Shown: piece by piece, positions 33,500 through 42,443 of the stretch
Layout: each line of letters opens with the position of its first letter
Numbering within the stretch: position 1 is the first letter of the stretch
Made by a program: the position numbers and the translations under genes
Source of the DNA: Patescibacteria group bacterium
GTDB taxonomy: Bacteria > Patescibacteriota > Microgenomatia > UBA1406 > GWC2-37-13
Assembly: GCA_026415975.1 (NCBI GenBank)
Contig: JAOAFZ010000006.1
Coordinates: 1 to 64,000 of the forward strand
Direction of reading: 5' to 3'
Length of the DNA stretch: 64,000 bases
Notes under the pieces: generated by a model
Told to the model about the DNA's origin: nothing
Database searches by the model: none
The model's input: only the letters and a program-made list of their open reading frames with translations

Positions 33500-34684
33500 T
33501 CAGTATACCGTTAGGTAACGCTTCTTCAGCTCGGCAAAGGTTCCATGCGCTATGGCGGTGCGGATCTCCTTCATCATCTCCGTAAAGAAGAATATATTGT
33601 GCAGTGTGGCGTATTCGTGCGCGCGGGGATCGTGAGCCTGGAACCACAGCGCAAGCTGTCGCCAGGTGACGCCCGCTTTAGCGGTTGGCGAGCCGGGACG
33701 GGAATCGATAATCTCGTCTGTGGCGCGGCCGATGCGGACTTGTTTTCTGCCTCCAACCGTATAAAGTACGCGGTGCCGGGCCTCGCGGGTGGGGATGACG
33801 CAGTCGAAGAGATCTATACCGCGCTCCACGCCTTCGAAGACATCGCGGACGTTACCGATGCCCAGCAGATGTCGCGGCCGGTTATCGGGCAGGAGGGGGA
33901 GAGTCCACTCGAGGATCGCGTGCATATCTTCCTTGGTCTTTCCCAGCGAGCCGCCGATACCGTAGCCGGGGACGTCCTTTGCGGCCATGAACGCAGCTGA
34001 ACGTTCCCGCAGATCGCGATATACACCGCCCTGGACCACCGGAAACAGTGCCTGACGGTTGCGGTGTGCCTCGTGAGCGGCAATGCAGCGGTCCAGCCAC
34101 CGGTGGGTGCGTTCCAGGGATTGCGCGGTGTATTCCTTCGTATTTAAAGATGATGTGCACTCGTCAAAAGCGAATATGATGTCTGCGCCGATACGGTGCT
34201 GGAGGTCAATGGAAAGCTCCGGAGTTAAGGTGATGGGTTTTCCGTCGTAGGTGAATGTGGCTCCTTCTTCGGTAATGTTCACCGGGTTGTCGTCGTTGGA
34301 TTCTGCACGCCCGGTGCCTGGGAATATGGCAGTGCCGTTCCCGCCTCCCAGCTTATTCACACTATGCGTTTTGCCGAACCCCAGTGAAAACACCTGGAAT
34401 CCCCCAGAATCGGTTGCCAGGACGCGCCGATAGTTCATAAATTCGTGAATCCCACCTGTGGCCTCGATCTTATCCACATTCCCGTTGACGAGCAAGTGGA
34501 AGGTATTGGCGATTGCATAGCGGATAGGGGTGGAGGGTATATTGTCAGGATTTAGTCCTCTAAATGCCGCATTCGTACCGACGATGGCCAATTCGGGGGT
34601 TTCAAGGATCCCGTGCGGGGTTTCAAAGACGCCTGAGCGTGCGCGGGAGCGCGGATCCTGGTGAAGAATGGAGAATGAAAACAT
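33500..34684 (-). CDS. tgt: tRNA-guanine (queuine) transglycosylase
   Basis: Exchanges guanine-34 for preQ1 in tRNAs with GUN anticodons. The active-site blocks are LATDSGGFQVFSLGFGK (catalytic Asp), DIIFAFDECTS, the VVQGGVYRDLR loop, GYGIGGSLGKTKEDM and HLLGIGNV; the nucleophile Asp is in FDCVIPTREARH. 394 aa, typical. A zinc site (CxCxxC) is not obvious near the C-terminus, where one would expect it. TATACT (34695 to 34690) ends five bases before the ATG at 34684. The queuosine precursor genes are not in the window. Confidence 0.94.
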   Translation of the reverse strand: MFSFSILHQDPRSRARSGVFETPHGILETPELAIVGTNAAFRGLNPDNIPSTPIRYAIANTFHLLVNGNVDKIEATGGIHEFMNYRRVLATDSGGFQVFSLGFGKTHSVNKLGGGNGTAIFPGTGRAESNDDNPVNITEEGATFTYDGKPITLTPELSIDLQHRIGADIIFAFDECTSSLNTKEYTAQSLERTHRWLDRCIAAHEAHRNRQALFPVVQGGVYRDLRERSAAFMAAKDVPGYGIGGSLGKTKEDMHAILEWTLPLLPDNRPRHLLGIGNVRDVFEGVERGIDLFDCVIPTREARHRVLYTVGGRKQVRIGRATDEIIDSRPGSPTAKAGVTWRQLALWFQAHDPRAHEYATLHNIFFFTEMMKEIRTAIAHGTFAELKKRYLTVY

Positions 34685-34692
34685 GTCGTAGT

Positions 34693-34708
34693 ATACCAGA
34701 TCTGGTAT
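34693..34708. promoter_or_regulatory. perfect 16-bp palindrome in the tgt/CoA-gene divergent promoter
   Basis: ATACCAGATCTGGTAT. It overlaps the tgt -10 hexamer and sits just upstream of a plus-strand TACACT, so a single dimeric regulator could control both divergent genes. Confidence 0.65.
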
Positions 34709-34730
34709 GGTACACTCATAGCATTGCCCT

Positions 34731-35750
34731 ATGAACCGCCACGCCGCCGTTGCCGGCACGTTTGACCGCTTCCATGCCGGACATCGTACGTTACTTACTA
34801 CCGCTGCCGCTTCTGCTGAGCGGCTCTCGATCGGCATCACTCATCCGTCCATGACTGTCGGCAAAGTATATTCGCAACAGATTCAGACTTTGGAAGAACG
34901 GACCGCCGCAGTACATTCGTTTGTTACCGGACAAGGCTGGCAGGATCGGGCGGCGTACTTCGTGTTGCAGGATATTTACGGGCCGGCACGCGATGATGCT
35001 TCAATGGACACGCTGGTGATTACCGCCTCTTCGCGGGAAAACGCCAGGCGCGTTAACGAGGCGCGCCGTGCCTCGGGTATGCCGGAGCTGGAACTGATTA
35101 CGGTTCCCCTTGTAAGAGCAGAGGATGGAAAACCCGTCAGCTCGACCCGGATCCGCACCGGCGAAATCGACCGCGAAGGCCGGGTGTACGATCTGCTTTT
35201 TGCAGGCCATTCACGGTTCCGGGCTACCCGAGAGGCGCGGGAACAGCTCCGGGTTCCCCAGGGAACCGTATACAAAGGACCGGAGGAAAAACCCGCCGTA
35301 GCCGGTGCTGCTGTGGCTGCTGTTTTGCGGGATACGGCGCCCCCAATGATCATTGCCGTCGGTGATATTGTTACCGCGACTCTACAGGAGCAGGGGATCG
35401 AGCCGGATTTAAGCATTGTGGATTACCGCACCCGCCGGCGGGAGCTACCCGATATTTCCCACACCGCACCCCGGCAGTATGGTCCGCTCCCGAATGAAGC
35501 CGGCACCGTGGATGCCGGAACCGCTCTATTCCTTTCCCGCCTGATCCGCGAATCCGTCTGGCAGCGCGAGCACTTCCAGATAATTATCCGCGGAGAAGAA
35601 GACCTGTTGGCGCTCCCTGCCATCATGGTTGCACCGCCGGGTGCGGCAGTACTCTATGGCCAGTTCGACCAGGGGATCGTGGTGGTATTGGCTACCGAAG
35701 AACAGAAAAAACGGGCGCGTACCATGCTCGAGGAGTTTAAACCAGAATAA
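34731..35750 (+). CDS. fused archaeal-type phosphopantetheine adenylyltransferase and GTP-dependent dephospho-CoA kinase (DUF359)
   Basis: 339 aa with two domains. Residues 1-~150 are a nucleotidyltransferase of the archaeal/eukaryotic PPAT type: AVAGTFDRFHAGHRTLL (HxGH motif) and PVSSTRIRTGEI. Residues ~165-339 match DUF359, shown in Thermococcus to be a GTP-dependent dephospho-CoA kinase: IIAVGDIVTATLQEQGIEPD, SIVDYRTRRRE, NEAGTVDAGTA, RGEEDLLALPAI and GAAVLYGQFDQGIVV. Together they would perform the last two steps of coenzyme A synthesis, by the archaeal and not the bacterial CoaD/CoaE enzymes. A TACACT lies 14 bases before the ATG. GC-rich. Confidence 0.87.
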   Translation: MNRHAAVAGTFDRFHAGHRTLLTTAAASAERLSIGITHPSMTVGKVYSQQIQTLEERTAAVHSFVTGQGWQDRAAYFVLQDIYGPARDDASMDTLVITASSRENARRVNEARRASGMPELELITVPLVRAEDGKPVSSTRIRTGEIDREGRVYDLLFAGHSRFRATREAREQLRVPQGTVYKGPEEKPAVAGAAVAAVLRDTAPPMIIAVGDIVTATLQEQGIEPDLSIVDYRTRRRELPDISHTAPRQYGPLPNEAGTVDAGTALFLSRLIRESVWQREHFQIIIRGEEDLLALPAIMVAPPGAAVLYGQFDQGIVVVLATEEQKKRARTMLEEFKPE

Positions 35751-35760
35751 CCCTTCCTGT

Positions 35761-36039
35761 TCAAGCAATTGGTGCAGAGATAACTTGATACACTTTGTTA
35801 TTGAGCGTACACCCGACAGTCCTAACCTCTCCATCCATCGGCCATGCTTCAATCAGGTATTCTTTAAAACGAGTGGGATGGACCACCACCTCCAGATAGG
35901 CATCACCAAAAATCTCATCGTTCGGATCGTATTTATTGCGGAACAGATGGAGTATTTGCCCATTAGTCAGGTTGGTACCTGTAGAATTACCTTCGGGGGA
36001 ATACCTGTTGCTCGGGTAATTATTCCACTCAGTTGGCAT
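35761..36039 (-). CDS. small hypothetical protein
   Basis: 92 aa, no family recognised, no membrane segment, acidic and aromatic-rich. Coding is supported by an isolated open frame, a GATAAT nine bases before the ATG and no overlap with neighbours. It converges on the CoA gene with 10 bases between ends. Confidence 0.5.
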   Translation of the reverse strand: MPTEWNNYPSNRYSPEGNSTGTNLTNGQILHLFRNKYDPNDEIFGDAYLEVVVHPTRFKEYLIEAWPMDGEVRTVGCTLNNKVYQVISAPIA

Positions 36040-36163
36040 ATGCGGAAAATTATCCTATGCGTATATGATATGTAAATACAATAGAATGTAAAGAGTTCAT
36101 AAGAAGGGATATTCTTTGCATTTCCGGCTTCTGCGCGCTGGAAAATCCGTTATACTATACCCT

Positions 36164-38608
36164 ATGGCACAGCCTAAATATATTCCCGCCGCGTTCGAGC
36201 AGAAATGGGCCGAACAGTGGGAGAAAGACCAGATCTATAAGACCCCGGATCCGAAGTCCGCAGAGAAAAAGGCATATGTGCTAGACATGTTCCCGTATCC
36301 CTCCGGTGCCGGGCTGCATGTAGGACACGTGGAGGGGTACACTGCCACCGACATCTACTCGCGGTATCTGCGCATGAACGGCTACGCAGTACTGCACCCG
36401 ATGGGCTGGGACGCCTTCGGCCTGCCTGCCGAAAACTACGCAATAAAAACGAACGTTCACCCGGAGATTACGACGAACAATGCCATCAAGACGTTTATTG
36501 CGCAGATTAAGCGTACCGGTCTTTCCTATGACTGGTCGCGCGAGCTTGGCACTCACCGTGCGGACTACTACAAATGGACGCAATGGCTGTTCCTCTTGCT
36601 GTATAAAAAGGGGCTGGCGTACCGCAAGGAAGCACTCGTGAACTGGGATCCGGTTGATCAGACGGTGCTCGCCAACGAGCAGGTGCTGCCCGACGGCACC
36701 GCGGAACGCTCCGGTGCTAAGGTGGAGCAGCGAATGCTCACGCAGTGGTTTTTTAAGATCACCGACTACGCCGAGCGACTCCTGCAGGACCTGGATAAAC
36801 TTGACTGGCCCGAGAGCACCAAGCAAGGCCAGCGAAACTGGATCGGGAAATCTACGGGAATTAACATAACGTATCAGGTTGATGGCATGGATGCACCCAT
36901 CACCGTGTTCACCACACGGCCTGATACTAACTTCGGTGCCACGTTTATCGTATTGGCACCGGAGAGTGAATATGTGCGTTCGCATATCGAATCGTTCCCC
37001 AAGAAGGACGAGGTGAAGATATACCTGGAACAGGCCAAGTTGCGTACGGAACTGGAGCGCATCTCGAATAAGTCCAAGACGGGTGTTTTTACCGGTCTTT
37101 ACGCGATCAACAACCTCAACGGGAAAAAACTCCCTGTGTATGTGGGCGACTTTGTACTGGCCACCGTGGGAACCGGCGCCCTGGTAGGCGTGCCCGGCCA
37201 CGACATGCGTGACTTCGAGTTTGCACAGGCAATGGGGCTCCCGGTCATCCGCGTGGTGATTGGTCCTGACGGCGACACCGGGCCGATTACGACTGCCGAG
37301 CAGGTGCAGGAAGGAGAGGGAACTATGGTTAACTCGGAATTCCTCGATGGTATGGACACCATAGCCGCCAAGGAGAAGATTATGGACTACCTGGAAGAGA
37401 AAGGCTGGGGCAAGCGGGTAACCAACTACCGCCTACGCGACTGGCTCATCTCCCGACAGCGCTTCTGGGGTGCACCCATCCCGATCGTCTACGACAAAGA
37501 CGGAAAAGACCATCCCGTAGATCAAGCCGAGCTGCCTGTTATTCTTCCGATGGACGTGGAATTCAAACCCACGGGCGTCTCTCCGCTGAAAGACCACGCT
37601 GGTTTCCAGGCTGTGGATACGACAAAGTATGGCGAAGGTGCGTACCGCGAGGCGGATACAATGGACACCTTCGTGGATTCGTCCTGGTACTTTTTGCGCT
37701 TCTGCGATCCGCACAACGAGACAGAGTTCGCAAGCCGCGAAGCAATGAACAAGTGGGGTCCCGTTGACTTGTATGTGGGCGGTGCGGAGCATACCGTTCT
37801 GCATCTCCTGTACGCGCGTTTCTTTACTAAGGTGCTCTTCGACGAGGGCTACATTACCTTTGATGAGCCGTTTCTTAAGCTACGCCACCAGGGCACAATT
37901 CTGGGCCCGGACAACCGCAAGATGAGCAAGCGGTACGGCAATGTGATCAATCCGCTGGAGGTCGCCGATCAGTTCGGTGCCGATACGCTGCGTATGTACG
38001 AGATGTTCATGGGGCCGTTTTCGGATATGAAGGCGTGGAATACGCAGAATATTCAGGGAATCTATCGGTTCCTGACGCGGATCTGGAATGTGTTCCATAC
38101 CGAAGCAAGCTTTGCAACTGCTGCCACCGGCCGGGATGCCGATCCCGCGGTTGTTTCCCGGCTTCAGAAGACCATCGCGAAGGTGGGAAGTGATATTCTG
38201 GAGATGAAATTCAACACCGCCATCTCTTCCATGATGGAGTTTATGAATGCTTGGGAAGGGAAGGCAATTTCCCGCGAGGATGCGCAGAAGTTCCTGCTGA
38301 TCCTTGCCCCGTTCGCGCCGTTTATAACCGAAGAGCTCTGGCACACCGTGATGGGGCAGACGACCTCGATTCATACGCAGCGCTGGCCAGAAGTAGATAC
38401 GAGTAAGATTCTTGCAGAGACGATCGAGCTGCCGGTACAGGTGAATGGGAAAGTGCGCAGTAAGATTACGATCGAGTCCGCGGACGTTCCCGAGGAAGAA
38501 ATCCGGAAGCTGGTTATGGCCGATCCCCGGGTACTGCAGTTTACCGGTGGCAAGGTAGCCAAGTTTATCTATGTTCCGGGCCGGATTGTAAATATCATCG
38601 CGAAGTAA
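36164..38608 (+). CDS. leuS: leucyl-tRNA synthetase
   Basis: Class Ia synthetase. HIGH motif in PYPSGAGLHVGHVEGYTATD; the KMSKS loop is KMSKRYGNVINP. An inserted editing domain (~220-400, TTRPDTNFGATFIVLAPE) and the LRDWLISRQRFWGAPIPI block are present, as is the C-terminal VQVNGKVRSKI. 814 aa is at the short end for bacterial LeuRS. I place the ATG at 36164, seven bases after TATACT. tRNA-Lys lies 62 bases downstream. Confidence 0.96.
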   Translation: MAQPKYIPAAFEQKWAEQWEKDQIYKTPDPKSAEKKAYVLDMFPYPSGAGLHVGHVEGYTATDIYSRYLRMNGYAVLHPMGWDAFGLPAENYAIKTNVHPEITTNNAIKTFIAQIKRTGLSYDWSRELGTHRADYYKWTQWLFLLLYKKGLAYRKEALVNWDPVDQTVLANEQVLPDGTAERSGAKVEQRMLTQWFFKITDYAERLLQDLDKLDWPESTKQGQRNWIGKSTGINITYQVDGMDAPITVFTTRPDTNFGATFIVLAPESEYVRSHIESFPKKDEVKIYLEQAKLRTELERISNKSKTGVFTGLYAINNLNGKKLPVYVGDFVLATVGTGALVGVPGHDMRDFEFAQAMGLPVIRVVIGPDGDTGPITTAEQVQEGEGTMVNSEFLDGMDTIAAKEKIMDYLEEKGWGKRVTNYRLRDWLISRQRFWGAPIPIVYDKDGKDHPVDQAELPVILPMDVEFKPTGVSPLKDHAGFQAVDTTKYGEGAYREADTMDTFVDSSWYFLRFCDPHNETEFASREAMNKWGPVDLYVGGAEHTVLHLLYARFFTKVLFDEGYITFDEPFLKLRHQGTILGPDNRKMSKRYGNVINPLEVADQFGADTLRMYEMFMGPFSDMKAWNTQNIQGIYRFLTRIWNVFHTEASFATAATGRDADPAVVSRLQKTIAKVGSDILEMKFNTAISSMMEFMNAWEGKAISREDAQKFLLILAPFAPFITEELWHTVMGQTTSIHTQRWPEVDTSKILAETIELPVQVNGKVRSKITIESADVPEEEIRKLVMADPRVLQFTGGKVAKFIYVPGRIVNIIAK

Positions 38609-38670
38609 TTCCCATATTTGGTATAATAAGCGCTTCCCGGCCGTATCAGCCACTGGTGCTGTGTACCTAC

Positions 38671-38743
38671 GGGTCCGTAGCTCAATGGTTAGAGCAGTAG
38701 CCTTTTAAGCTATTGGTTCTGGGTTCGAGTCCCAGCGGACTCA
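38671..38743 (+). tRNA. tRNA-Lys (TTT anticodon)
   Basis: Complete cloverleaf by eye: acceptor GGGTCCG/CGGACTC, D-arm GCTC/GAGC, anticodon stem GTAGC/GCTAT with loop CTTTTAA (anticodon TTT), T-arm CTGGG/CCCAG with TTCGAGT loop, discriminator A at 38743. The CCA end is not encoded. A T-run follows at about 38748. Confidence 0.95.
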
Positions 38744-38893
38744 CAGATTTTTTTCTTGCCCCCGTCTCTCTTCTGTGGGATATTTTAGATTGCGGCGGGT
38801 ATGCCCTAACGGAATACGTCAAACTAAGCCTAAAACCAAGCCTATTATGCTTTATACCTCCTGTTGCCGGTTTCCTTTGGTAGAATGATCCCT

Positions 38894-40177
38894 ATGAATA
38901 TCAAGAAGTCTACCTTGCCCAATAATCTCACTGTTCTTTTTGTTGAAACGGAGTCATTCCCTTCATTTACGGCGCTCTTACTGGTAGGTGCCGGATCCCG
39001 CTACGAGACCAGCGCCAACAACGGGACAGCTCATTTCTTGGAACATATGGCGTTTAAGGGAAGCGAACAGTATCCTGATTCTCTTACAATCGCTTCTACA
39101 ATAGAGGGCATGGGTGGCGTGTTTAATGCATTTACCGATAAGGACCATACTGGCTACTGGATCAAGGCACCGGTAGCTCAGTACGACACCGTAATGAATG
39201 TACTCTCTGATATGCTCTTGCATTCTCGGCTGGATCCCGAGGAAATAAACCGGGAAAAAGGCGTTATTATCGAAGAGATGAATATGTATGAAGATACTCC
39301 CTATCGAAAAGTAGGAGACGTCTTCGAAGAGCTTCTGTACGGTGGCACCCCGCTGGGTTTTGAGATAATCGGCACCAGAAAAAACGTGCTCTCGTTTACC
39401 CGGGACACGTTTATAGAGTATATGAATGCCTATTACCGGCCCTCAAATGCGGTGCTGGTTGTTGCGGGCGGCTTCCGTGGATCAGCATTCGAAGAAAGCT
39501 GGATGACGGTTATCGAAGACAAATTCGGCGGATGGCAGGATGCGAACACACCCCTTCCGGTTCCCTACACAGGTCAACAGAAGAAACCCGCTATCCGGGT
39601 ACGGCATAAAAAGACCGAGCAGGCACATTTTTGCCTGGGATTTCGTACCTTTAGCCTCACAGACAGCCGGCGATACGATCTTTCTGTCCTGACTACCATC
39701 CTGGGAGGTGGAATGTCGTCACGTCTCTTTATCGAGGTACGGGAACGTCGTGGACTTTGCTATTATATATCAACGGGACGGGAGTTTTACACCGATACCG
39801 GAAACCTGGTAACGCAAGCGGGAGTTACAAACAGTGTAGAAAAAGTCCGAGAAGCGCTGGACGTTACTGTTGCTCAACACCGGGAGATTGCCAACGGTTC
39901 TTTCTCCGATGCGGAGCTTACCCGTGCAAAAGAAATGATGAAGGGGCGAATGCTTCTGTCGCTTGAGAATTCTCACTCTATTGCCTCATTCATCGGGACG
40001 CGGCAGCTCATGGAGAAAAAATATGCCACCCCTGCCGAGGTTATCGAGAAAATAGATGCAGTGACCAAGGAATCTGTTGTCGAAGTAGCCCGCACCTGCT
40101 TTACCCCGGAGAGGATGAATCTCGCGGTGATTGGACCGTTCAGTGAATCAGATTTTCCATTGGACTATACCCTGTAA
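38894..40177 (+). CDS. M16-family zinc metallopeptidase
   Basis: A processing-peptidase-like enzyme (M16B). The inverted zinc motif HxxEH is in TAHFLEHMAFKG, with the distal Glu in EKGVIIEEMNMYED. The C-terminal half contains LGGGMSSRLFIEVRERRGLCYYI, the paired domain's RGL-Y block. 427 aa. A TAGAAT at 38881-38886 ends seven bases before the ATG at 38894. Substrates of bacterial M16B enzymes are mostly unknown; clearance of peptides or processing of exported proteins is possible given the neighbouring prepilin peptidase. Confidence 0.93.
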   Translation: MNIKKSTLPNNLTVLFVETESFPSFTALLLVGAGSRYETSANNGTAHFLEHMAFKGSEQYPDSLTIASTIEGMGGVFNAFTDKDHTGYWIKAPVAQYDTVMNVLSDMLLHSRLDPEEINREKGVIIEEMNMYEDTPYRKVGDVFEELLYGGTPLGFEIIGTRKNVLSFTRDTFIEYMNAYYRPSNAVLVVAGGFRGSAFEESWMTVIEDKFGGWQDANTPLPVPYTGQQKKPAIRVRHKKTEQAHFCLGFRTFSLTDSRRYDLSVLTTILGGGMSSRLFIEVRERRGLCYYISTGREFYTDTGNLVTQAGVTNSVEKVREALDVTVAQHREIANGSFSDAELTRAKEMMKGRMLLSLENSHSIASFIGTRQLMEKKYATPAEVIEKIDAVTKESVVEVARTCFTPERMNLAVIGPFSESDFPLDYTL

Positions 40178-40201
40178 TTACTTTCAGCTAGAATGATGAG
40201 T

Positions 40202-41053
40202 ATGGATCCAGTATTACCGTTGCTTTTTGTGATCGGAGTCTGTGTCGGTTCTTTTCTCAATGTACTTATTGACCGATTACCGGTAAATGAGACAATCCTG
40301 GGCCGATCTCATTGCGATCATTGCAAACGATCACTTCAGTGGTACGAGCTTATACCGGTGGTATCGTTTTTTATTCTGAGCGCCCGGTGCCGTACCTGTA
40401 AGACAAAACTATCGTACTTCTACCCGTTTATAGAGGTTCTCACCGGGGCTGTATTTGTACTTGGGTGGGTGTTTTTTCCAGTCGATTTTCTGGCCTTTGC
40501 TTATCCGAACCTGAAGGCTGTGCTTGTAGACCACAATTCTTATTCGATCTCTGTTTTTCTTGCTAAGGCAGCATTTCTGGGAATTCTATGTACGATTATA
40601 GTCATGTTTTTTGCAGATCTAAAATATTACATCATCCCCGACTGGATGCAGCTTGCATTTGCCTATTTCGCACTAATGCTGTTTTTCATTAGAGAGATTG
40701 ATTTCGAGCGTATTGTGTACCGGATGGGGGCAGGAATTGTTCTTCTCCTGCCGCTTCTTGCCATATATTTGTATACAAAGGGGAGGGGAATCGGGTTCGG
40801 TGATGTAAAGCTCGCTTGGAATCTAGGGTTTTTTATGGGGATAATATATGGAATGTCAGCATTATATCTGGCCTTTATTGGCGGTGCAGTTGTCGGCGGT
40901 GTCCTGATCCTCCTGCGCCGCAAAAAGATGAAAAGCAAGGTGCCGTTTGGCCCATTTATACTGGCTGGTGTCTTAATCACGATCTTTGCGTTTCCCTGGG
41001 TAAACTACTTGATGTATCTCTTTTACGGCGTAGAGCTACTGTTTCCCCTATAA
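40202..41053 (+). CDS. pilD: type IV prepilin peptidase
   Basis: Membrane aspartyl protease that cleaves and often methylates prepilins. N-terminal GVCVGSFLNVLIDRLP is the family start signature, followed by the zinc-type tetracysteine (HCDHC ... ARCRTCK). Catalytic aspartates are in FFADLKYYIIPDWM and the GFGDVKLAWNLG (GxGD) motif. About seven hydrophobic segments, 283 aa. The ATG at 40202 follows TAGAAT by seven bases; the preceding ATG lies inside that gap. It implies type IV pili or pseudopili, encoded elsewhere. Confidence 0.94.
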   Translation: MDPVLPLLFVIGVCVGSFLNVLIDRLPVNETILGRSHCDHCKRSLQWYELIPVVSFFILSARCRTCKTKLSYFYPFIEVLTGAVFVLGWVFFPVDFLAFAYPNLKAVLVDHNSYSISVFLAKAAFLGILCTIIVMFFADLKYYIIPDWMQLAFAYFALMLFFIREIDFERIVYRMGAGIVLLLPLLAIYLYTKGRGIGFGDVKLAWNLGFFMGIIYGMSALYLAFIGGAVVGGVLILLRRKKMKSKVPFGPFILAGVLITIFAFPWVNYLMYLFYGVELLFPL

Positions 41054-41055
41054 TG

Positions 41056-41475
41056 CTACTTTACGGTGATTTTCAGCACAGCACGAGGATTCTCACGGTT
41101 CGTAACCGTAAAGGAGCCCGGTTCGCTAAGTGTTGTCTTCACCCGCTCACCGAGAGCATAGGGCCGTACTGTTGACAGCTGTGTGCGCGGTGAATCAAGA
41201 TGCATCCGTTCTTCGGTGTCACGGTTGGTAATAGCAATATAGTTTCCTCGCTTTATTTCTACTGATGCCGGTCGGAATCGACCGTTTTCATAATTGACGT
41301 ACGTAATAAAATCATTCCGTTCATCTTCGTACGTTGAATCTACAAGCACGCTTTGTACTGCTTTTTGCGCTTCGCTCAGGTCGCCGTCAACGAAGAGGTA
41401 GGGGAAAAAGAGAGCATGAAAGAAGAATCCCGCGACAAAGAAAAGCGTTGCGACGATAATCAGTCGCACTTTCAT
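41056..41475 (-). CDS. membrane-anchored cupredoxin-like domain protein without copper ligands
   Basis: 139 aa: N-terminal membrane segment (~5-23), then a small beta-sandwich. FRPASVEIKRGNYIAITNRD and the terminal EPGSFTVTNRENPRAVLKITVK-type strands follow the plastocyanin pattern. The canonical Cys ligand is missing (the mature domain has no Cys), so copper binding is unlikely. It starts immediately after the DUF916-like gene and probably belongs to surface module 3. Confidence 0.62.
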   Translation of the reverse strand: MKVRLIIVATLFFVAGFFFHALFFPYLFVDGDLSEAQKAVQSVLVDSTYEDERNDFITYVNYENGRFRPASVEIKRGNYIAITNRDTEERMHLDSPRTQLSTVRPYALGERVKTTLSEPGSFTVTNRENPRAVLKITVK

Positions 41476-41476
41476 A

Positions 41477-42388
41477 TTACTTAAAAATTGCCTTTAAAGC
41501 TTTGCGTACTCGTTTGCGACCTTTCCAGAGGATAAATCCTACTATCGCTGCTACCGCAAGCAAGCGGTATGGTATCACCGTGAACGACGCCTGGGCATTT
41601 ATTGCTTGCTGGGTATCGGTTCCGTATTGTATTGCTGCAGTGGCGGTATACGAACCCACGAGGAACCGTTTATCAAGATTGACGGTAATAGTGCGGGTGG
41701 CTCCCGGAAAGATATTAGTCGGCGGGACAACAATATCGGCTACTTTCTGGCCGAACATATCGGTTACGTTTACCAGACCATACGGTTTGCTGTGTACATT
41801 TCCTGTATTTTTAAAGCTAAGTTTCATGGCAATCGGCCCTGACTCGGAGAATCCAGGCACGGCAAAGCTAGTGATGGTAAGCTTCTCTGTTGCCTGACCG
41901 CCTACCCGGAGGAGAAACAGCGATGCTACTTCCTGTGAAATACCGGTCATCGTGTTTTCGACATTTTTCTGTTCTGCATCTACGCTGAATACGATCGCGC
42001 CGTATTTTCCGCCCACTGCATCCTTCGGCACCGCAATCGTTGCCGTAACCTCTCGGGATGCACCGGCGTCAAGTTTAAATGATTCCGGTTCAACAGTAGT
42101 GAAAACAGAAACGGAGCCGGCCCCTGCTTCCATAAGAGCAACCTGTCCTTCTTCTCCCTCAGCGACGAAGTCATCAACCCGTACCGTGATAGGAACGGGA
42201 TAAGTGCCTTTGTTACGAATGGTAGTAGTAATAGTTTTTACCTCTCCTGGTTCTGCCGAAATTTCCGATACGGGAGGGGACACCTCGAGTGATTGATCAG
42301 TTGCAGCCTCCTGGGAAGTTACGATACCGGCTGCCAGAATCCCCGCTGCTAAAAGTACAGACAATCCCGCAAGAAATCGAATAGTCAT
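41477..42388 (-). CDS. DUF916-like membrane-anchored surface protein (module 3)
   Basis: 303 aa: signal segment (~5-25), two Ig-like extracellular domains (VSPPVSEISAEPGEVKTITT; LSFKNTGNVHSKPYGLVNVT), a C-terminal membrane span (LLAVAAIVGFILW) and a basic tail (KGRKRVRKALKAIFK). GKYGAIVFSVDAEQ and the FKNTGNVH strand are classic for this family. TACACT (42400 to 42395) ends six bases before the ATG. Likely anchors or orders surface proteins; partner encoded directly upstream. Confidence 0.75.
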   Translation of the reverse strand: MTIRFLAGLSVLLAAGILAAGIVTSQEAATDQSLEVSPPVSEISAEPGEVKTITTTIRNKGTYPVPITVRVDDFVAEGEEGQVALMEAGAGSVSVFTTVEPESFKLDAGASREVTATIAVPKDAVGGKYGAIVFSVDAEQKNVENTMTGISQEVASLFLLRVGGQATEKLTITSFAVPGFSESGPIAMKLSFKNTGNVHSKPYGLVNVTDMFGQKVADIVVPPTNIFPGATRTITVNLDKRFLVGSYTATAAIQYGTDTQQAINAQASFTVIPYRLLAVAAIVGFILWKGRKRVRKALKAIFK

Positions 42389-42443
42389 TCAATAAGTGTA
42401 ACTGCCACTCGCCTGCAATGCAAGCGAACGTGTAAAACCCGAA

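Noticed and set aside
36281-38653. Long open frames (306 and 257 codons) antisense to leuS
   Set aside because: They lie wholly or almost wholly over a well-conserved synthetase gene and owe their length to its codon composition; no similarity to known proteins.
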